From Penelope pileata (Eukaryota; Chordata; Aves; Galliformes; Cracidae): a stretch of 64,000 nucleotides of DNA. This document shows, piece after piece, positions 12,901-24,800 of this stretch. Under the pieces are notes generated by a model that made no database searches, was not told the origin of the DNA, and saw only the letters and a list, made by a program, of their open reading frames with translations. Position numbers and translations under genes: made by a program. The stretch lies in assembly GCA_013396635.1 (NCBI GenBank), contig WBMW01000582.1, positions 1,484,230-1,548,229 on the forward strand. The letters run 5' to 3'. Numbering within the stretch: the stretch's first letter is position 1; the number at the start of each line of letters is the position of its first letter.

Positions 12901-15689
12901 CACTGATTTAGGCTGTGATCTAGTGTTCCCCTTACAACTGTCAAGCAACCAATTTTCAAAACACCAATCCCAGAAATGGATATGCTATTCTGTTGGCAGT
13001 CTCACAAAGCCAGCAGTAATCATCTGATCATAATCACCTGTGTTCTCCCTGAGCAAATACATCAGAACTTATTTTAGGTCAAATACATTGACCTAACCAT
13101 GAGCATTGTCTGTGTCAAAGAAGCTACCCTACTTTCCACTCGTGAGGCATATTCCACATTATTCTTTCCTAGGTGTTTGAGTTTAGATTTTTAAAAAATT
13201 AAAACATATGCACCATATAGTTGCACTAAAGAGCAGACAGATAAACGAATAATTCATTGTTGAAAAAGGGCCAGTTACATCAAAGGTACAGAAAAGCAGA
13301 AAAATGAAAGGCGGGATGATTCTTATTCCCAGAGAATAGAACATCCATCCATGCAATGTAGGATGCTGAAAGAACGTTTCAGAAAGGGATTTAAGTGGAG
13401 GGTCATAAGTACAGTATGAGGATAGACAGAGATCAGTATTCAGCCTTCATACTGTAGTAATCCAGACTAATTAGAAGTAATATTACAACACTTGGAATTA
13501 ACTCCATATGTGCAACACACATGTGCAGCAAAAGCACATGTACACTGTTTCAAGAACTGCTGACATCTTGCTCAGCATGTGCTGTAAACAGGTAAGACTC
13601 TGTACCCTGGGAGCAGCTGGGAAAAGCTCTCATAATTTCATTTTTCAGTGACAATCCTCTGCTGATTACCCTCTTCCTTTGTGTGGCTAGATGCACAAAC
13701 TGTGTAGCCATGTGAGGTAAACCCTTTTTTTTTTCTTGTTAGTTTACGTCCTGTTTAGTCGCTTGATACACGTACAGTGAAATCTAAACACCCAGAGCTT
13801 TTTTCAGCTCTGCCTGTACAGATTAGTTCAGCCAGGCATGCGCACCACGTCAGGTAACAGGGAAGAGCACAGAATGTTGTGGACAGTCTTTTCTTTTCCC
13901 TGACATCAGTACAAAAATACTCCCATCTGGAAGGCTCACAACATAGATGACATTTCAGTCAGTACAACAGGCCGGGTTGTACTCAGGACCGCACCATGTG
14001 ATTTCACTAAATCCTTTTATAAATAATATTTGATTATGACTGGCTGACGGTCTTTAATAAGTCCTGCCCTCACCTACTCTGATTACGAAGGTGCACTCAA
14101 CAGGGCAGATATGCCAATCAAGTCAGCAACATACAACGTTTAAAAAACACTCCAATCTTTCCTTTTGAAGAAACCATTGTAACCATGTCTGCAGCAAGGA
14201 CGTGGATCTATGGGCAATGACCCATGAGCTATATTGCTTGATTTCACAGAGATGACAAAACCATGGACATACAATTCTCAGCATTGCTAATGTGTAATAA
14301 TTCTCTGATATAAGCTATGATGCTGTTCACTTGCCCACTCTGGCTTCTGTTCAGAGCTACCTCTCCTTGGTTATTCTGAGAGGTGAAGAAGAGCTGTAAC
14401 ACTGCACTGTAGGCAAGCGCACGTACAGCTGTCATTTTTTCCACTCTTTCCCTTAAAAGCCAATGGTATCATGTGATTCCTGTTGTGAAATACTCCTTTA
14501 GGTGACCCTATAATTAAACATGGCAAGGCTGGGAGAATGGAGGACACCTCACCACCCCTATTGCCATCAGAGCAACATCTGCGTTTGCCACAGTAAGCTG
14601 TAAGGAAGAGGCACTCTAACAGCAGCTGATGACACTTGTGACAATTTACTGCATTCAAGGATCACCTGGGCAAGGAAGCAATGCTGCAGGACATTCTAGT
14701 GTGCTGCTTTCAACAGTGAAGTGGACTGAGAAGTGGGGACTTTAGTGCTCAGAAAAATCTCTCACCAGCTACCTGGTACTGCACTGCCCTTACCTTTGCA
14801 TTTGCACTTCTGACAGTCCCTCAGGGATGGCATTTTGACCTCACATGCTCTTCCTGCTGCAGATGCATGTATGGACCTCACACTCTTCCTGCGCTGACTG
14901 CTATATAGGAGAGTTGGCTGGGCCACAGGATCATGAGAAGCTTGCAGTAGTTGTAACACCTCAGCAGGCTTTGACATGGAAGTGTGAGTGTACATACTCC
15001 CAAACATCCAGGCATGAAAATGTCCAGTACATAGGGAATCATTAGGAAACAGCCCGTCATTGTGGTACTCAGCACCAGCTGAAGTATGGTACTGCACCAG
15101 AGCTGACCCACTGCTACAGAAACGCTGCAGACAATGGCAACGTTAAGTATGGTTTTCACCAGACAATCTGAAGGGTATGGTTGAAGATGATGATTATCCC
15201 TAATGTGGTAAGAAAAAGTCATCAGCTGGAACTGAGAATCATCTTAATCTACAGTGCTGATGATTTCATCACATTTGGTAGTCCATAGAAGACACAGATC
15301 AAAATGCAACAATTTTAATAAGAAAATTCACTGAAGTATAAATGGATTCAAAAACACTGACAGTGAGATGATGGGTGCATGCCAAGCCCAGCTGGAAACA
15401 GGCTGACCACGGTAAAACACCTTCTGAAAAGCAGCTAATCAAAATGAAACATTGTTGCAGCTGTGCGCTTGGTCAGAAGAGCGGTTTGTGCAGAAACAGG
15501 TGGTAAATCCCATCAACCTCTGTCACCTTCCAACGCTCCTTCAGATCTGCCATCCTCACAGGCGTTGTACGAACTGCTGAAGAGTGCCTTTGGTACCTAA
15601 AATATTTAGTTCTTGCTCCCATTGACTTAACAGATTTCCACATGGAGAATAGATTGTTTTTTTAATGAGTTTAAACGTTGCCTGCCATC
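12901..15689. other. Upstream flank of PRKD1, no gene seen
   Basis: No gene supported. Base composition rises slowly toward the island. Minus-strand open frames of 95-114 codons between 14371 and 15222 overlap one another in different frames, carry no recognised domain, and are probably chance in moderately GC-rich DNA. A divergent promoter transcript from the CpG island would run through here but cannot be shown from sequence alone. Confidence 0.5.
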
Positions 15690-15769
15690 GGTGTTACTCC
15701 TGCAAATGGATGGGATGAGGGCTGCTTCGAAGGGGAGAGTGGAGTAGGGGATGCTCTTCCCGCTTCAGC

Positions 15770-15817
15770 CCCGCTGACTGAGACGAGTGAGGAGAGCTGA
15801 GGCACCGGGGCGGCCGC
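15770..15817 (+). repeat. 48-bp direct repeat, copy before the gap
   Basis: Matches 16389-16436 at 46 of 48 positions by eye. The match stops exactly at the single N at 15818. Its partner starts at the first base after the N gap. This is the pattern of two contigs with overlapping ends placed side by side without merging, so it is most likely an assembly duplicate, not a biological repeat. Confidence 0.9.
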
Positions 15818-16025
15818 NCAACAGCCGAAGCGGCGGCACCACCTCGGCGGCGCCGGGCCCGCTCCCCCCTCGCGCCTCTCTCACCGCCTTTTCCTGTCTG
15901 CATCCTCCCCGGTCCTCCGCCCCTCGCCATTTTCAGCCGGGAGCAGCTCGGCGGGACTTCCCTGAAACTTCGCGGGCGGACTCGAGCGGCGCCTTCGGGG
16001 CAGCCAAGAACTTTTCGTCGCGGCG

Positions 16026-16388
16026 NNNNNNNNNNNNNNNNNNNNNNNNNNNNNNNNNNNNNNNNNNNNNNNNNNNNNNNNNNNNNNNNNNNNNNNNNNN
16101 NNNNNNNNNNNNNNNNNNNNNNNNNNNNNNNNNNNNNNNNNNNNNNNNNNNNNNNNNNNNNNNNNNNNNNNNNNNNNNNNNNNNNNNNNNNNNNNNNNNN
16201 NNNNNNNNNNNNNNNNNNNNNNNNNNNNNNNNNNNNNNNNNNNNNNNNNNNNNNNNNNNNNNNNNNNNNNNNNNNNNNNNNNNNNNNNNNNNNNNNNNNN
16301 NNNNNNNNNNNNNNNNNNNNNNNNNNNNNNNNNNNNNNNNNNNNNNNNNNNNNNNNNNNNNNNNNNNNNNNNNNNNNNNNNNNNNNNN
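16026..16388. other. Assembly gap, 363 N
   Basis: Unbroken run of N inside the PRKD1 CpG island. High GC is the usual cause of such gaps. Given the duplicate flanking it, the true missing length may differ from 363, and some sequence on one side may be misplaced. Confidence 1.
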
Positions 16389-16436
16389 CCCGCTGACTGA
16401 GACGAGTGAGGAGAGCTGGGGCCCCGGGGCGGCCGC
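16389..16436 (+). repeat. 48-bp direct repeat, copy at the 3' edge of the gap
   Basis: Begins at the first base after the N gap and repeats 15770-15817 with two mismatches (A to G and A to C). See that entry for the assembly interpretation. Confidence 0.9.
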
Positions 16437-16584
16437 CGCGCCCGCGGCTCCTCAGCGCACGAGGCGGGTCCCGAGGCCTCGAGTGCATCCGCCGGGTCTG
16501 CGAGGCCGAGCCCGGCCCCTGAGCCTGAGCCCCGGCCGCCGTGTGGTGGCGGAGCGGCGCGGCGCGGCTCAGCGGAGGGCCNCC

Positions 16585-16740
16585 AGCCCGCTGCCGCCCG
16601 GGGCTGCTGCCGGCGGCGGCGTCGCCTTCCACCTCCAGATCGGGCTGAGCCGGGAGCCCGTGCTGCTGCTGCAGGATTCCTCGGGGGACTTCAGCCTCGC
16701 CCATGTCCGGGAGATGGCATGCTCCATCGTCGACCAGAAG
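16585..16740 (+). CDS. PRKD1: PRKD1 first coding exon (protein kinase D1), 5' end incomplete
   Basis: Fifty-two codons are readable, from SPLPPGAAAGGGVAF to CSIVDQK, ending at a GT donor in phase 0. The core (HLQIGLSREPVLLLQD, then SLAHVREMACSIVDQK) matches protein kinase D1 as I know it. PRKD2 and PRKD3 differ in this stretch (for example IQIGLT and LLQIGLT). Protein kinase D1 is a serine/threonine kinase activated by diacylglycerol and PKC; it acts at the plasma membrane, Golgi and nucleus. This exon encodes the N-terminal tail and the start of the ubiquitin-like dimerisation region that precedes the C1 domains. The SPLPP block resembles the SPLLP near residue 11 of the mammalian protein, so the start codon should lie about ten codons upstream. 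No ATG occurs in any frame between the gap and this block, and a single N sits at 16582. The alanine-rich linker is shorter than in mammals. Identity is near certain; the 5' limit is not. Confidence 0.95.
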
Positions 16741-16746
16741 GTGAGC
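16741..16746 (+). other. PRKD1: Splice donor of PRKD1 exon 1
   Basis: The exon ends AAG and the intron begins GTGAGC, a near-consensus U2-type donor. The break falls between codons (phase 0), immediately after the lysine of IVDQK, where mammalian PRKD1 exon 1 also ends to my knowledge. Confidence 0.93.
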
Positions 16747-17006
16747 AGCGGTCCCCCGCGCCGTCCCGCGGCCGCGAGCCGCCCCGGCGCTCGGGCACCG
16801 ACCGCAACTTTCCGGCGTCTCCTGCCAGCTCTGTCCCCCGGCCCCGCTCCTCCCCAGGCGGGATGCTCGGCCCGCGCCTGGCTGCGGAGAGCCGCGCTGG
16901 AGTCCCTGGCCCCGCGCTGCAGTGCACTGCGGGGGTCAGGAACCTGGCAGCCTGGGGCTGCCCGCTCCCGGCCCGGCCGCGGCTGGGAGGGGAACTTTCC
17001 ACTGGA

Positions 17007-17021
17007 GGGGGGGGGGGGGGG
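17007..17021 (+). repeat. G15 homopolymer in the CpG island
   Basis: Fifteen consecutive G about 270 bp into intron 1, followed by a long stretch with many G runs on the + strand. It can form G-quadruplexes and is a known sequencing trouble spot, so its length may be inexact. Confidence 0.9.
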
Positions 17022-17390
17022 AAGGCAAACAGCAACAAGGAAAACCTAGCGCGGCCGCCCAGCATTCACAGCGGCGCCTGCCCGGTGCCCGGCAGGGCGC
17101 AGCCCAGCTGCCCTCGTCCCTCTCGAGGCGGGGCTGGGGGCGCCGCTGTGGCCGGCGCCGCGCGAGAGGCTCAGGCGGGGTCGCGGCGCCCCGGCGCCGT
17201 TCGGCCGTCGGGTGGCGGCGGCGCACGAGGGGTCTCCGGTGGGGCCGGCTCGGAGGGCAGCCCGGAGCCGGCAGGTGGCCGCTGCGTGGGGCTCCTCCGG
17301 GGGCGCGGCCGCTGCGGAGCGCCGGAGCAGAGCGCCGGTGGGGCCGTGGGAGCTCCCGCACCTGCCCGCGCCCTCCGCTGCCCTTTGCCG

Positions 17391-20300
17391 TTTCCTATTT
17401 CTGGGTTAACAGCTGCGTCGTGTATTGAAGTTTCCCCGTCTCAGTGCTTCTTGTGTGAAGGACCCAGGTAAATGTATCATAATGAATGGAAGCCGTTCTT
17501 GAAACAACACCAAGCCGCCACAAACTGTGTATCCAGGATAGCTACAATGTAAAAAGCTGTGGTTTTCCCCGTTGCTCTTACTGAGGTATAATGAATTCGA
17601 GTGGAACATTTTGCTTTATAATTTAAAGTTTTGCTGTAGGTGTGTTTGTAATGCCTATCATCAGAACTTCAGTAAAAAGCAGAATTTCCCTTTTTTTGAA
17701 GAGCACCTAATTAAATGTTTTCAGAAAAGAGTGAAATACGCATCCTCGCTGGTATGGTTTGTATCTCTTGCAGTTCAAGGGGTGGTTGATGACCTGCTTT
17801 GCTAAATTCAACTCTGAAGAGAGAGATGACTTTTTTTTTTTTTTCTTTTTGATACTACCTTCTGGCTTTCAGAGTTAGGCCAAGGCTTGCTGGTTACACA
17901 GGTCAGCCCCAGCAGAAATAAATGCCTGTTGCGCTTCACCATGCGTGTGTTGCTGTGCCAGCAGCAATGGAAACGTGTCGGGATCATTGCATGCATTGTT
18001 TATTTGTGCTTGAGTAGTTTATTAATTTCATGGGATTATAGTAAGCTCCGGTCTAATCTTTCATACTTCCTAACGATTTCCTAATTTCCTAACAATAGAG
18101 CATTGTCTAAAGCAAGCCAGAAGCATTGGCTTTTCCTCTCAGAGTCAGGCCTGAGTCAGTACTGACACAAAAATGTTAAATGCTTTAATTTGTTGGAGTT
18201 TACTGACAGTGTAACAGAGAAAATCATTATCTGCTTTCCTCCAGAGCACCTCCAGTGAGGAACTTTCTTCTGGGCCCGCATTCTCCTTGCCCAGATTACT
18301 GCTCTCTCAAGGCTGGTGAGGAGAGTGGCTCCAAGAAAAGGGAAAACCAGGAGACAGAGAGACTTTTTTCTCATCTCCTTACACGGTGACCCATACTTCC
18401 TGCTCCCTACAGATTAATTTGTACGTTACTTAGTCCTGAGAATTTTTGTTTTAAGCTTAAATCTGCAAACGTCTGCTCATGTGGCTTCTCATGCACTCCT
18501 TTGCTGTGGCAGGGGACAGCTTGCACGCATGGAGTTACTCTGCGTCCTGGCGGAGACCTTCTTCTGCAGTGTCCTGGGATCAAACTGTTCTGGGGTCAGT
18601 CTTTCTGCATGTTAGAGACTGATGGTGTTTTCTTTCCCTGAAGTGATCTGAAGCACGGCTTACTCATGATTTTGAGCAAGATTGATCTGCTTATCACTGT
18701 TACGCAGGAGAATGCAGACTATCTTATTGAAATTGCACACTGTTTCCAGGCTTCCTTGGGTCTGTATAGGAAGTGGGTGGTGCTTGCCAGGTAACTGTTT
18801 TGTCCCAAAGCCACTGTTGGGTCTGGGCTGTCTGAGCAGTATATCGGGATGAGGTGTTCTTTTTTTTTTTTCTTCAGCTTTCTTGTTAGACTACTAATAT
18901 CAACTCTGTCTCTGTGGTGATGCTCTTAAATACTTATGCATGCAACTTTATTTTTAGCATTGTGCCAGCTTTTCTTCCATACTGGTGTCAGATTATCTGT
19001 TTACGGAGAGTCTCTCCCATGGTGATGTGGGTATACCTGAGTAAAGATATGTATGACCCTTAACCAGCACAGATTTATCACCTGCCTGAACTTAGTGCTT
19101 CGTGCACAGAACTCTCATTAAATAGAAGTAATCTGCTCTGTGTGTGCAGTGTGGAGCATGCATAGGCCTGAGTGGGACGTCAGTGAGGAGGGAGGGGTGT
19201 GTGTACGCGTATCTAGGTGTGTGAATGTTTGTAAATATGGAACCACCCTGTGCAGTTATATTTTTGTGTGTAAATCACATACATACATATGCACAAATAT
19301 AAATCAATCTCACTGTGTGGAAAAGTTTATATCTAAACATGAATTTGTGTATATTTACACTAGTGGACTTTAAATGGCATCTGAAGTGCAAAGGTTAGGT
19401 TTTCTACTTTTGGTAGAGAATATAATTACATTATTAATCTAATATGTTTGTGAAAAATGGAGTGAGCAAGGAGTGTATTTTTTTCTGTTATCCACGATAG
19501 GCATTCTTTCAGGAATATCATTCTGAGATAGTTGTATAGAAATTTTCATAGCAAATCTGAAGATGAAATGGTATGTGTTAGTTTCAGGCATAAACCCAAA
19601 CACATTTAAATCTGTTAAGAACTACACTGAATACAACTATGTTTGGTTCCTCTGAGTCTGTGTTCGTTTGTCTTAGAACCAGTGACATGAAAGTCTTGAG
19701 ATTTGCTCATGTGGGGTCCTCAGCTGAAAGGGAATTTTAGCATTTAAATGATGATGTGGTGGTTGACAAGAAATGAGAATAAACTGAAAAATGTGTGTCA
19801 GTATTTGACCACCTCACAAGATCAGTAGGAGAATATTGTAAAATGTAATCTTTGATTCTGAAGATAAATAGTTTGAATTATTGCCTTTTTTGAGTTAGCT
19901 TCATACAATAGAACCACTTATCCAGGGCACAAGTATGATGCAAAGCACTCAAAGTAGGGACACAGTGTATTTGTAGTTGTCTGGAATGGTCATGTTACCA
20001 GAGACATTTTTAACAGTTGTTATAAAAATTAATTTGCCTTTTTCTACGAGTTCTTACAGTATTGACATTAAGAGGAAACTTTCTATTTTCTGTTTGCTGA
20101 AGTTCTTTGCCACCTTCAATACCTCATATACAATGTGTTGGCTTATTTACTGGCATTGCCAAGCTTTGAAAACGTTGAGTCCTTACGTAACTCTACGATA
20201 GAAAATTATTTGGCATAAGAATATGAACTTCTCAAAACAGCTTCTAGGTCAGCCATTAAGACCAGGTTTTGGCAAGGCCTTCAGCATATGAAGGCAGAGA

Positions 20301-21354
20301 AATTGTCAAGAGGAGCAAACATGGACACTGTACCATCTCTTCTTGAGATCTATGGGGCTGATGGTCTGTGGGCTGCAATGTGATAAGATTTGAAAGCTTG
20401 AGGCAGCTTGAATGTGGATACAGCTAGCCTTGGAAAAGCTTTGGGGTGTTTATGTGCATTCTTTAATTTCTCATTAAACAAAAGTAGAAGAGACAAAATT
20501 TGATCTAAAACAGAAACAAAATTTTATCTGTAAAGTCTGTATGAGTTTCAGACTGATTTATAAAAGTAGTGTTGCAGATGATTCCCTGGTTTGGTTAGTT
20601 CTGAAACTTCACAATTAAACAAACAGAAAAACTCCCAAACCCAAGCCCAAGAATAATAAGACAGGAAATAAGCCATTTCTGGAGTGAGGAAGGACAAAAA
20701 AAAAAAAAAAAAGATTGTTCGAGTGGTGCACTACAAGTGGAATATCATACCCACACTTTATGTAAGGTACTCAGTGGTAAACATAGAGGAATTGCCGCAA
20801 ATCAAACAGAGCTTTTTAAAAGTGTTTATGTCCTTGATTTCTCCCCAGGAATTGAACCAAACGCTTTTGGGAACAGGTATACACCTGTTTGTGCTCCTCC
20901 TTGTCCTTGATAAGGGAAATCCCAATTTATCTTTAAATAAGGAAAACAGGAAAACCAAAACAAGCTTTAGGGTGTTTTTTTTCCCCCAGGCCAGAATGAC
21001 TAAACTTTTCTTAGGGAAGAAAGTAGTTTTTCTAAAGGTTGATTTGAAAATATGATTAACTTTTTCAAGGGTTCAAAGCGACCATTGAAAACATAGAATT
21101 TTGTTTATATGACCAAAGTTGTGTTTTTTCTCCTCCCCCAAATCTACAAACTCTCCTAAAATAAACAAGAGCCTGGTAGTAATGAAATAATTTCTTTTGG
21201 AGTGGGATGGGGACTCAGAGTAAAATAGTATAGAAAGAAAGATTTTCTTCTCCAGATAAACAGAGAAACTGAAGGTTTTTTTCCCACTTCAGCCAAATCT
21301 CATAAACCATCAATTCAACATGCAGATGTAGTGAGTATATGAAATGGCTACATA
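17391..21354. other. Intronic stretch, no feature beyond simple tracts
   Basis: AT-rich intron DNA. T-rich runs occur near 17830-17845 and 18862, a degenerate TG-rich patch at 19138-19270, and an A17 run near 20697. The 123-codon + strand open frame at 20684-21055 starts in that A run and shows no domain. No transposon is recognisable before the CR1 copy at 21355. Confidence 0.55.
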
Positions 21355-21828
21355 TTTGGTTGGAGCTTTTGGAGCAGGTCCAAAGGAGGGCCACGAAGAT
21401 GATCAGAGCGCTGGAGCACCTCCCTTATGAGGACAGGCTGAGAGAGTTAGGATTCTTCAGCCTGGAGAAGAGAAGGCTGCTGGGGAACCTGATAGCAGCC
21501 TTCCAGTACCTGAAGGGGGCCTACAGGAAAGCTGGGGAGGGGCTTTTTAGAAGGATGGGTAATGGCAGGACAAGGGGTAATGGCTACAAACTGACAGAGG
21601 GTAGATTTAGACTAGATAGAAGGAGGAAATTCTTTACTGTGAGGGTGGTGAGACACTGGAACAGGTTGCCCAGAGAAGTTGTGGATGCCCCCTCCCTGGA
21701 AGTATTCAAGGCCAGGCTGGATGGGGCTTTGGTTAGCCTGGTCTAGTGGGAGGTGTCCTTGCCCATGGCAGGGGGGTTGGAACAAGATGATCTCTAAGGT
21801 CCCTTCCAACCTGAACCATTCTATGATT
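21355..21828 (+). mobile_element. CR1 LINE, 5'-truncated, with ORF2 C-terminus
   Basis: The + strand keeps an open frame over the last part of CR1 ORF2, from LLEQVQRRATKMIRALEHLP through FFSLEKRRLLGNLIAAF to RVVRHWNRLPREVVDAPS. This region lies after the reverse transcriptase domain. The 3' untranslated end follows, with CCTTCCAACCTGAACCATTC, and stops at one ATTCTATGAT unit, the usual CR1 terminus. 5' truncation is normal for CR1 because reverse transcription often stops early. The long open frame shows it is one of the younger copies in the window, but it cannot move by itself. Confidence 0.95.
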
Positions 21829-24800
21829 TGGCTGTAATCACATCCTTCTTATGTTCTGGAAGAGTACAGATGTGTATCTATCTGTTAAAGCTACGTTCTC
21901 TAGGAGTCTTTACCTGGTGTGCCCTGGTAACGAAATGTTCGACTTCCTGCAGATTCTCTGAACCGAATGCTTCCTTCTGCCTGCGTTGTGAAAATAGAAG
22001 GTGGTTGTATTTCATTTCAGGAATGTGAGGTGCCTTGTCGTTATGCATGTAAACATATTTCAAAGTGAAAGTACTTTTATTATCTCACTCTCACAAACTC
22101 TAATGAGACTTTTGATGTTTGCCGTTCTGTCCTTTATTGACTTTACATTTATTATTCTCCACCCTGGAAACTCTAAGTCAGTGTGCGCAATGTTTGTTTG
22201 CAGATTAGTTAAAATTACCTTCGGAGAATGCATGAGAAAACACCAGGAAAAGGATAATTGATGAAAGAGAGTCAATCTGAATTTGTTTAAAGAAACAGTA
22301 GGTTTTTAAAGAAATGCTAACTTCGTTATCTATTGTGTCAGTGGTGTGGCTGAGGAAAGTTGGTCTGATGCCACTGACTTATCTAGAGCATTTGAGAAAT
22401 TTCTTGCCAAAGATTAAAGTCTATCAAATGAATTCTCATAGAACAAGAAATAAGATGGAGCTTTGGACAGAGGACTGGCTTGTAACTGAAGCTGTTTTTT
22501 TTTTTAATTTTAAAGGAGACTTGTGTTGCTGTTGTGATGCTTCCCCTAGGAAACACACGATTTCCATGATGATTTTGAAAACATTGAGATGAATAAGCAC
22601 ATACATTGCTTCCCTCATTGCTGGTGAGGTGAAGCTCAACTGCCAGAGAAAGTAACAGAATGTATTCCTGAGGTTGCAGCATATGCCGGACAGAGGTCCA
22701 TACGCTCTGTGATGTGCTCAGTGAATGTGGAGTGCCGGAGGTCAGCCTGTCTGTCTGATGTGGGGCTTACTGGGCTGGAGCCACGTGGATGACCTGCAAA
22801 TGCACAGCACACCCTGTGCATCCTGACGTCACAGCGGGTTTGCAGCTTCTATGCTGGTGGTGTGTGCTGGGACTGTGTATGGTACACATGGCATGTGCCA
22901 AGGCCATATGTGAATCTGTGTGCTTTGTCCATGGGTATTTTTCTATGATTTCTGGAAATTTCTCGTTAACATCCAAAATGATTGTTGTTCTTGTCTAGAT
23001 TTTTGCTTTCCCCTTTTTGGAGAAATCTGGCTGTATGGTTACCAGGTATGTTATACTGTGGTTACCAGCAAGGAAACAAGCAGACTTGAAGTCTGCATAT
23101 TGTTACCTTTAGTTTCTTAATGTTACTGTTTTCTTATATATTAAATTATTTTGATTAAAAACTTTTGCAAAATGTGCGTTAGTTATGGTTTTTTTTTTTT
23201 TTTGTGACTTTATTTTAGGAATTATTTTAAGGACATTTGTGGAATTTTTAGGATAGTGCTATGCAAAATTAAAAATTGCAGCTAATAAGACAAAATTAAG
23301 TACAATGAGACCAAGAGTTAAGTTTTTTATCTCAAGTAATCTGTGGTAAGTGAATGCATTATTTGTAGTTTTTCAATGTTACTGTTGTCCATGTTTTAGG
23401 CCGTAATTACCTTCTTGACTGTGCTGTCTGGGTGACATCTAGCAGGTTTATATTGACATTATTTCATCTATGTAACTCCAGTTACATTACCTAAAGTGTA
23501 TAAATTTAATCTCTCTCCTAAGCGTTTATCGAAAGTGTAGGTGGATTTATTTCAGCTACTATATGCAGGCTTCTAAATGCTCCCCACCTGTTGGGAAACA
23601 TTTTGTTTCTGCCTCTGTATGGAAGTGTGTGCCATAGATTGATCTATTCTCTAGAGATAATAAATTAACCCTTGTCATACAATGGTCTGGCTGTATTTGG
23701 CGGTTCAGTAGCAGTGTTTTGCTTGTGTTTGGCTCTTGCTGCTTGGAGCAGGGCTTCTCCTTCAAATTGTGTTCTGGAGCTGCTATATGCTTCTTAGATA
23801 ATATCAACTTGTTCCTTTTGGGATGGACCTGAAGTCTGCCTTAAGGTGTGTTCCAGTGAAACATTTGCTTCATTTTCCCATGTCAGACTTGAATGTCTCT
23901 TACCTCTTATAGCAGTTCTGCTATAAAAGCGACCTGATTCCACTATCATGCCTCATTAGCTCTAAAAGAATTCTCTTTGAGATGCTTTTCACTTCATTTT
24001 TGAGAGGGATTTGGTTTTCTGTATTGGTACGTTTGTTTTGCTCTTCCACTTTGTGAGAGGAGGCTTTGGATGCAGTACCTTCCCATGCTTGGTGGTGGGG
24101 CCCTCCCTGGGATCAGCACGGACACCCCACATGAACTTTGCTGTGCTCTGCCCGGGCATTGCCTTTGTTTACATTCTTCTTGCTTCTGGAATTCCTGTGA
24201 ATGTCCAGGATTTTGGAAAGCAAAATAGATTTCTTTCACAGGCTTTCAACTCCTTGCTTCCCTAGTACACGACTTTCAGTACCATTAAATGATCTCTTCC
24301 TTTTTAGGTCTTTCCTTTTAAATATTCCTATCCATGCAACAATCTGAAATGATGACAGACTTGATATCACTCAGAGAGCTGTGTATAGGATTAAAGTAAC
24401 TTGTGCACATCTTTATTTCAACTTTTTAATTTTAAAACTTGAAGTATGTACTTCAACTGCTTCATGAAGCACATTTTTGCTTTTAAACCCTCCTTTAGTT
24501 TTATCTGCTAGAACAACGTTCAAAGGTTAGAAAGGCAGTGTAGTATGTTACATTGTAAGTCAGACGTAATAATGCGAACATATTGCGGTGATACATACAT
24601 ACACAGAGAGAGACGTAATTTTCAGTATACTTTTCAATGTTTTTTTTTAAACTTCCTCTGTGCACTTGTGACTTTCTTTTGCTTGTTCCTTGTAATTCCA
24701 TTTTCTTTTTCAGCTGAGGAAAACTTGGTCAAGAAGTAAGGTTTCACTTATTGCACTATGGTATGATGGTATTGTGATGGGGTCTCATAGAGCTTGACAG

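Larger units (their letters stand above)
15690..17390 (+). promoter_or_regulatory. PRKD1: CpG island / presumed PRKD1 promoter and 5' UTR
   Basis: Composition switches abruptly from AT-rich to strongly GC- and CpG-rich at about 15750 and returns to AT-rich near 17390. No TATA box is evident, which fits a dispersed CpG-island promoter. The first coding exon of PRKD1 lies inside it, so the island should hold the transcription start. The exact start cannot be placed because a 363-base N gap, two single Ns and a duplicated segment disrupt the 5' UTR region. The downstream half (17007-17340) is richer in G than C on the + strand and includes a G15 run. Confidence 0.85.

Noticed and set aside
14371..15222. 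Several overlapping minus-strand frames of 66-114 codons
   Set aside because: They overlap in different frames, show no recognised domain and lack a plausible gene structure.
15694..17049. Open frames of 336 and 420 codons on both strands across the CpG island
   Set aside because: They cross the N gap, so most of the length is undetermined, and stops are rare in GC-rich DNA. Only the PRKD1 exon part of the + frame is real.
16719..17471. 250-codon and 168-codon + strand frames after exon 1
   Set aside because: They run from inside the PRKD1 exon in another frame into the intron. Composition (Arg, Gly, Pro, Ala) is that of translated CpG island; no domain.
20684..21055. 123-codon + strand frame
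   Set aside because: Starts in an A homopolymer, has no recognisable domain, and is consistent with a chance frame.
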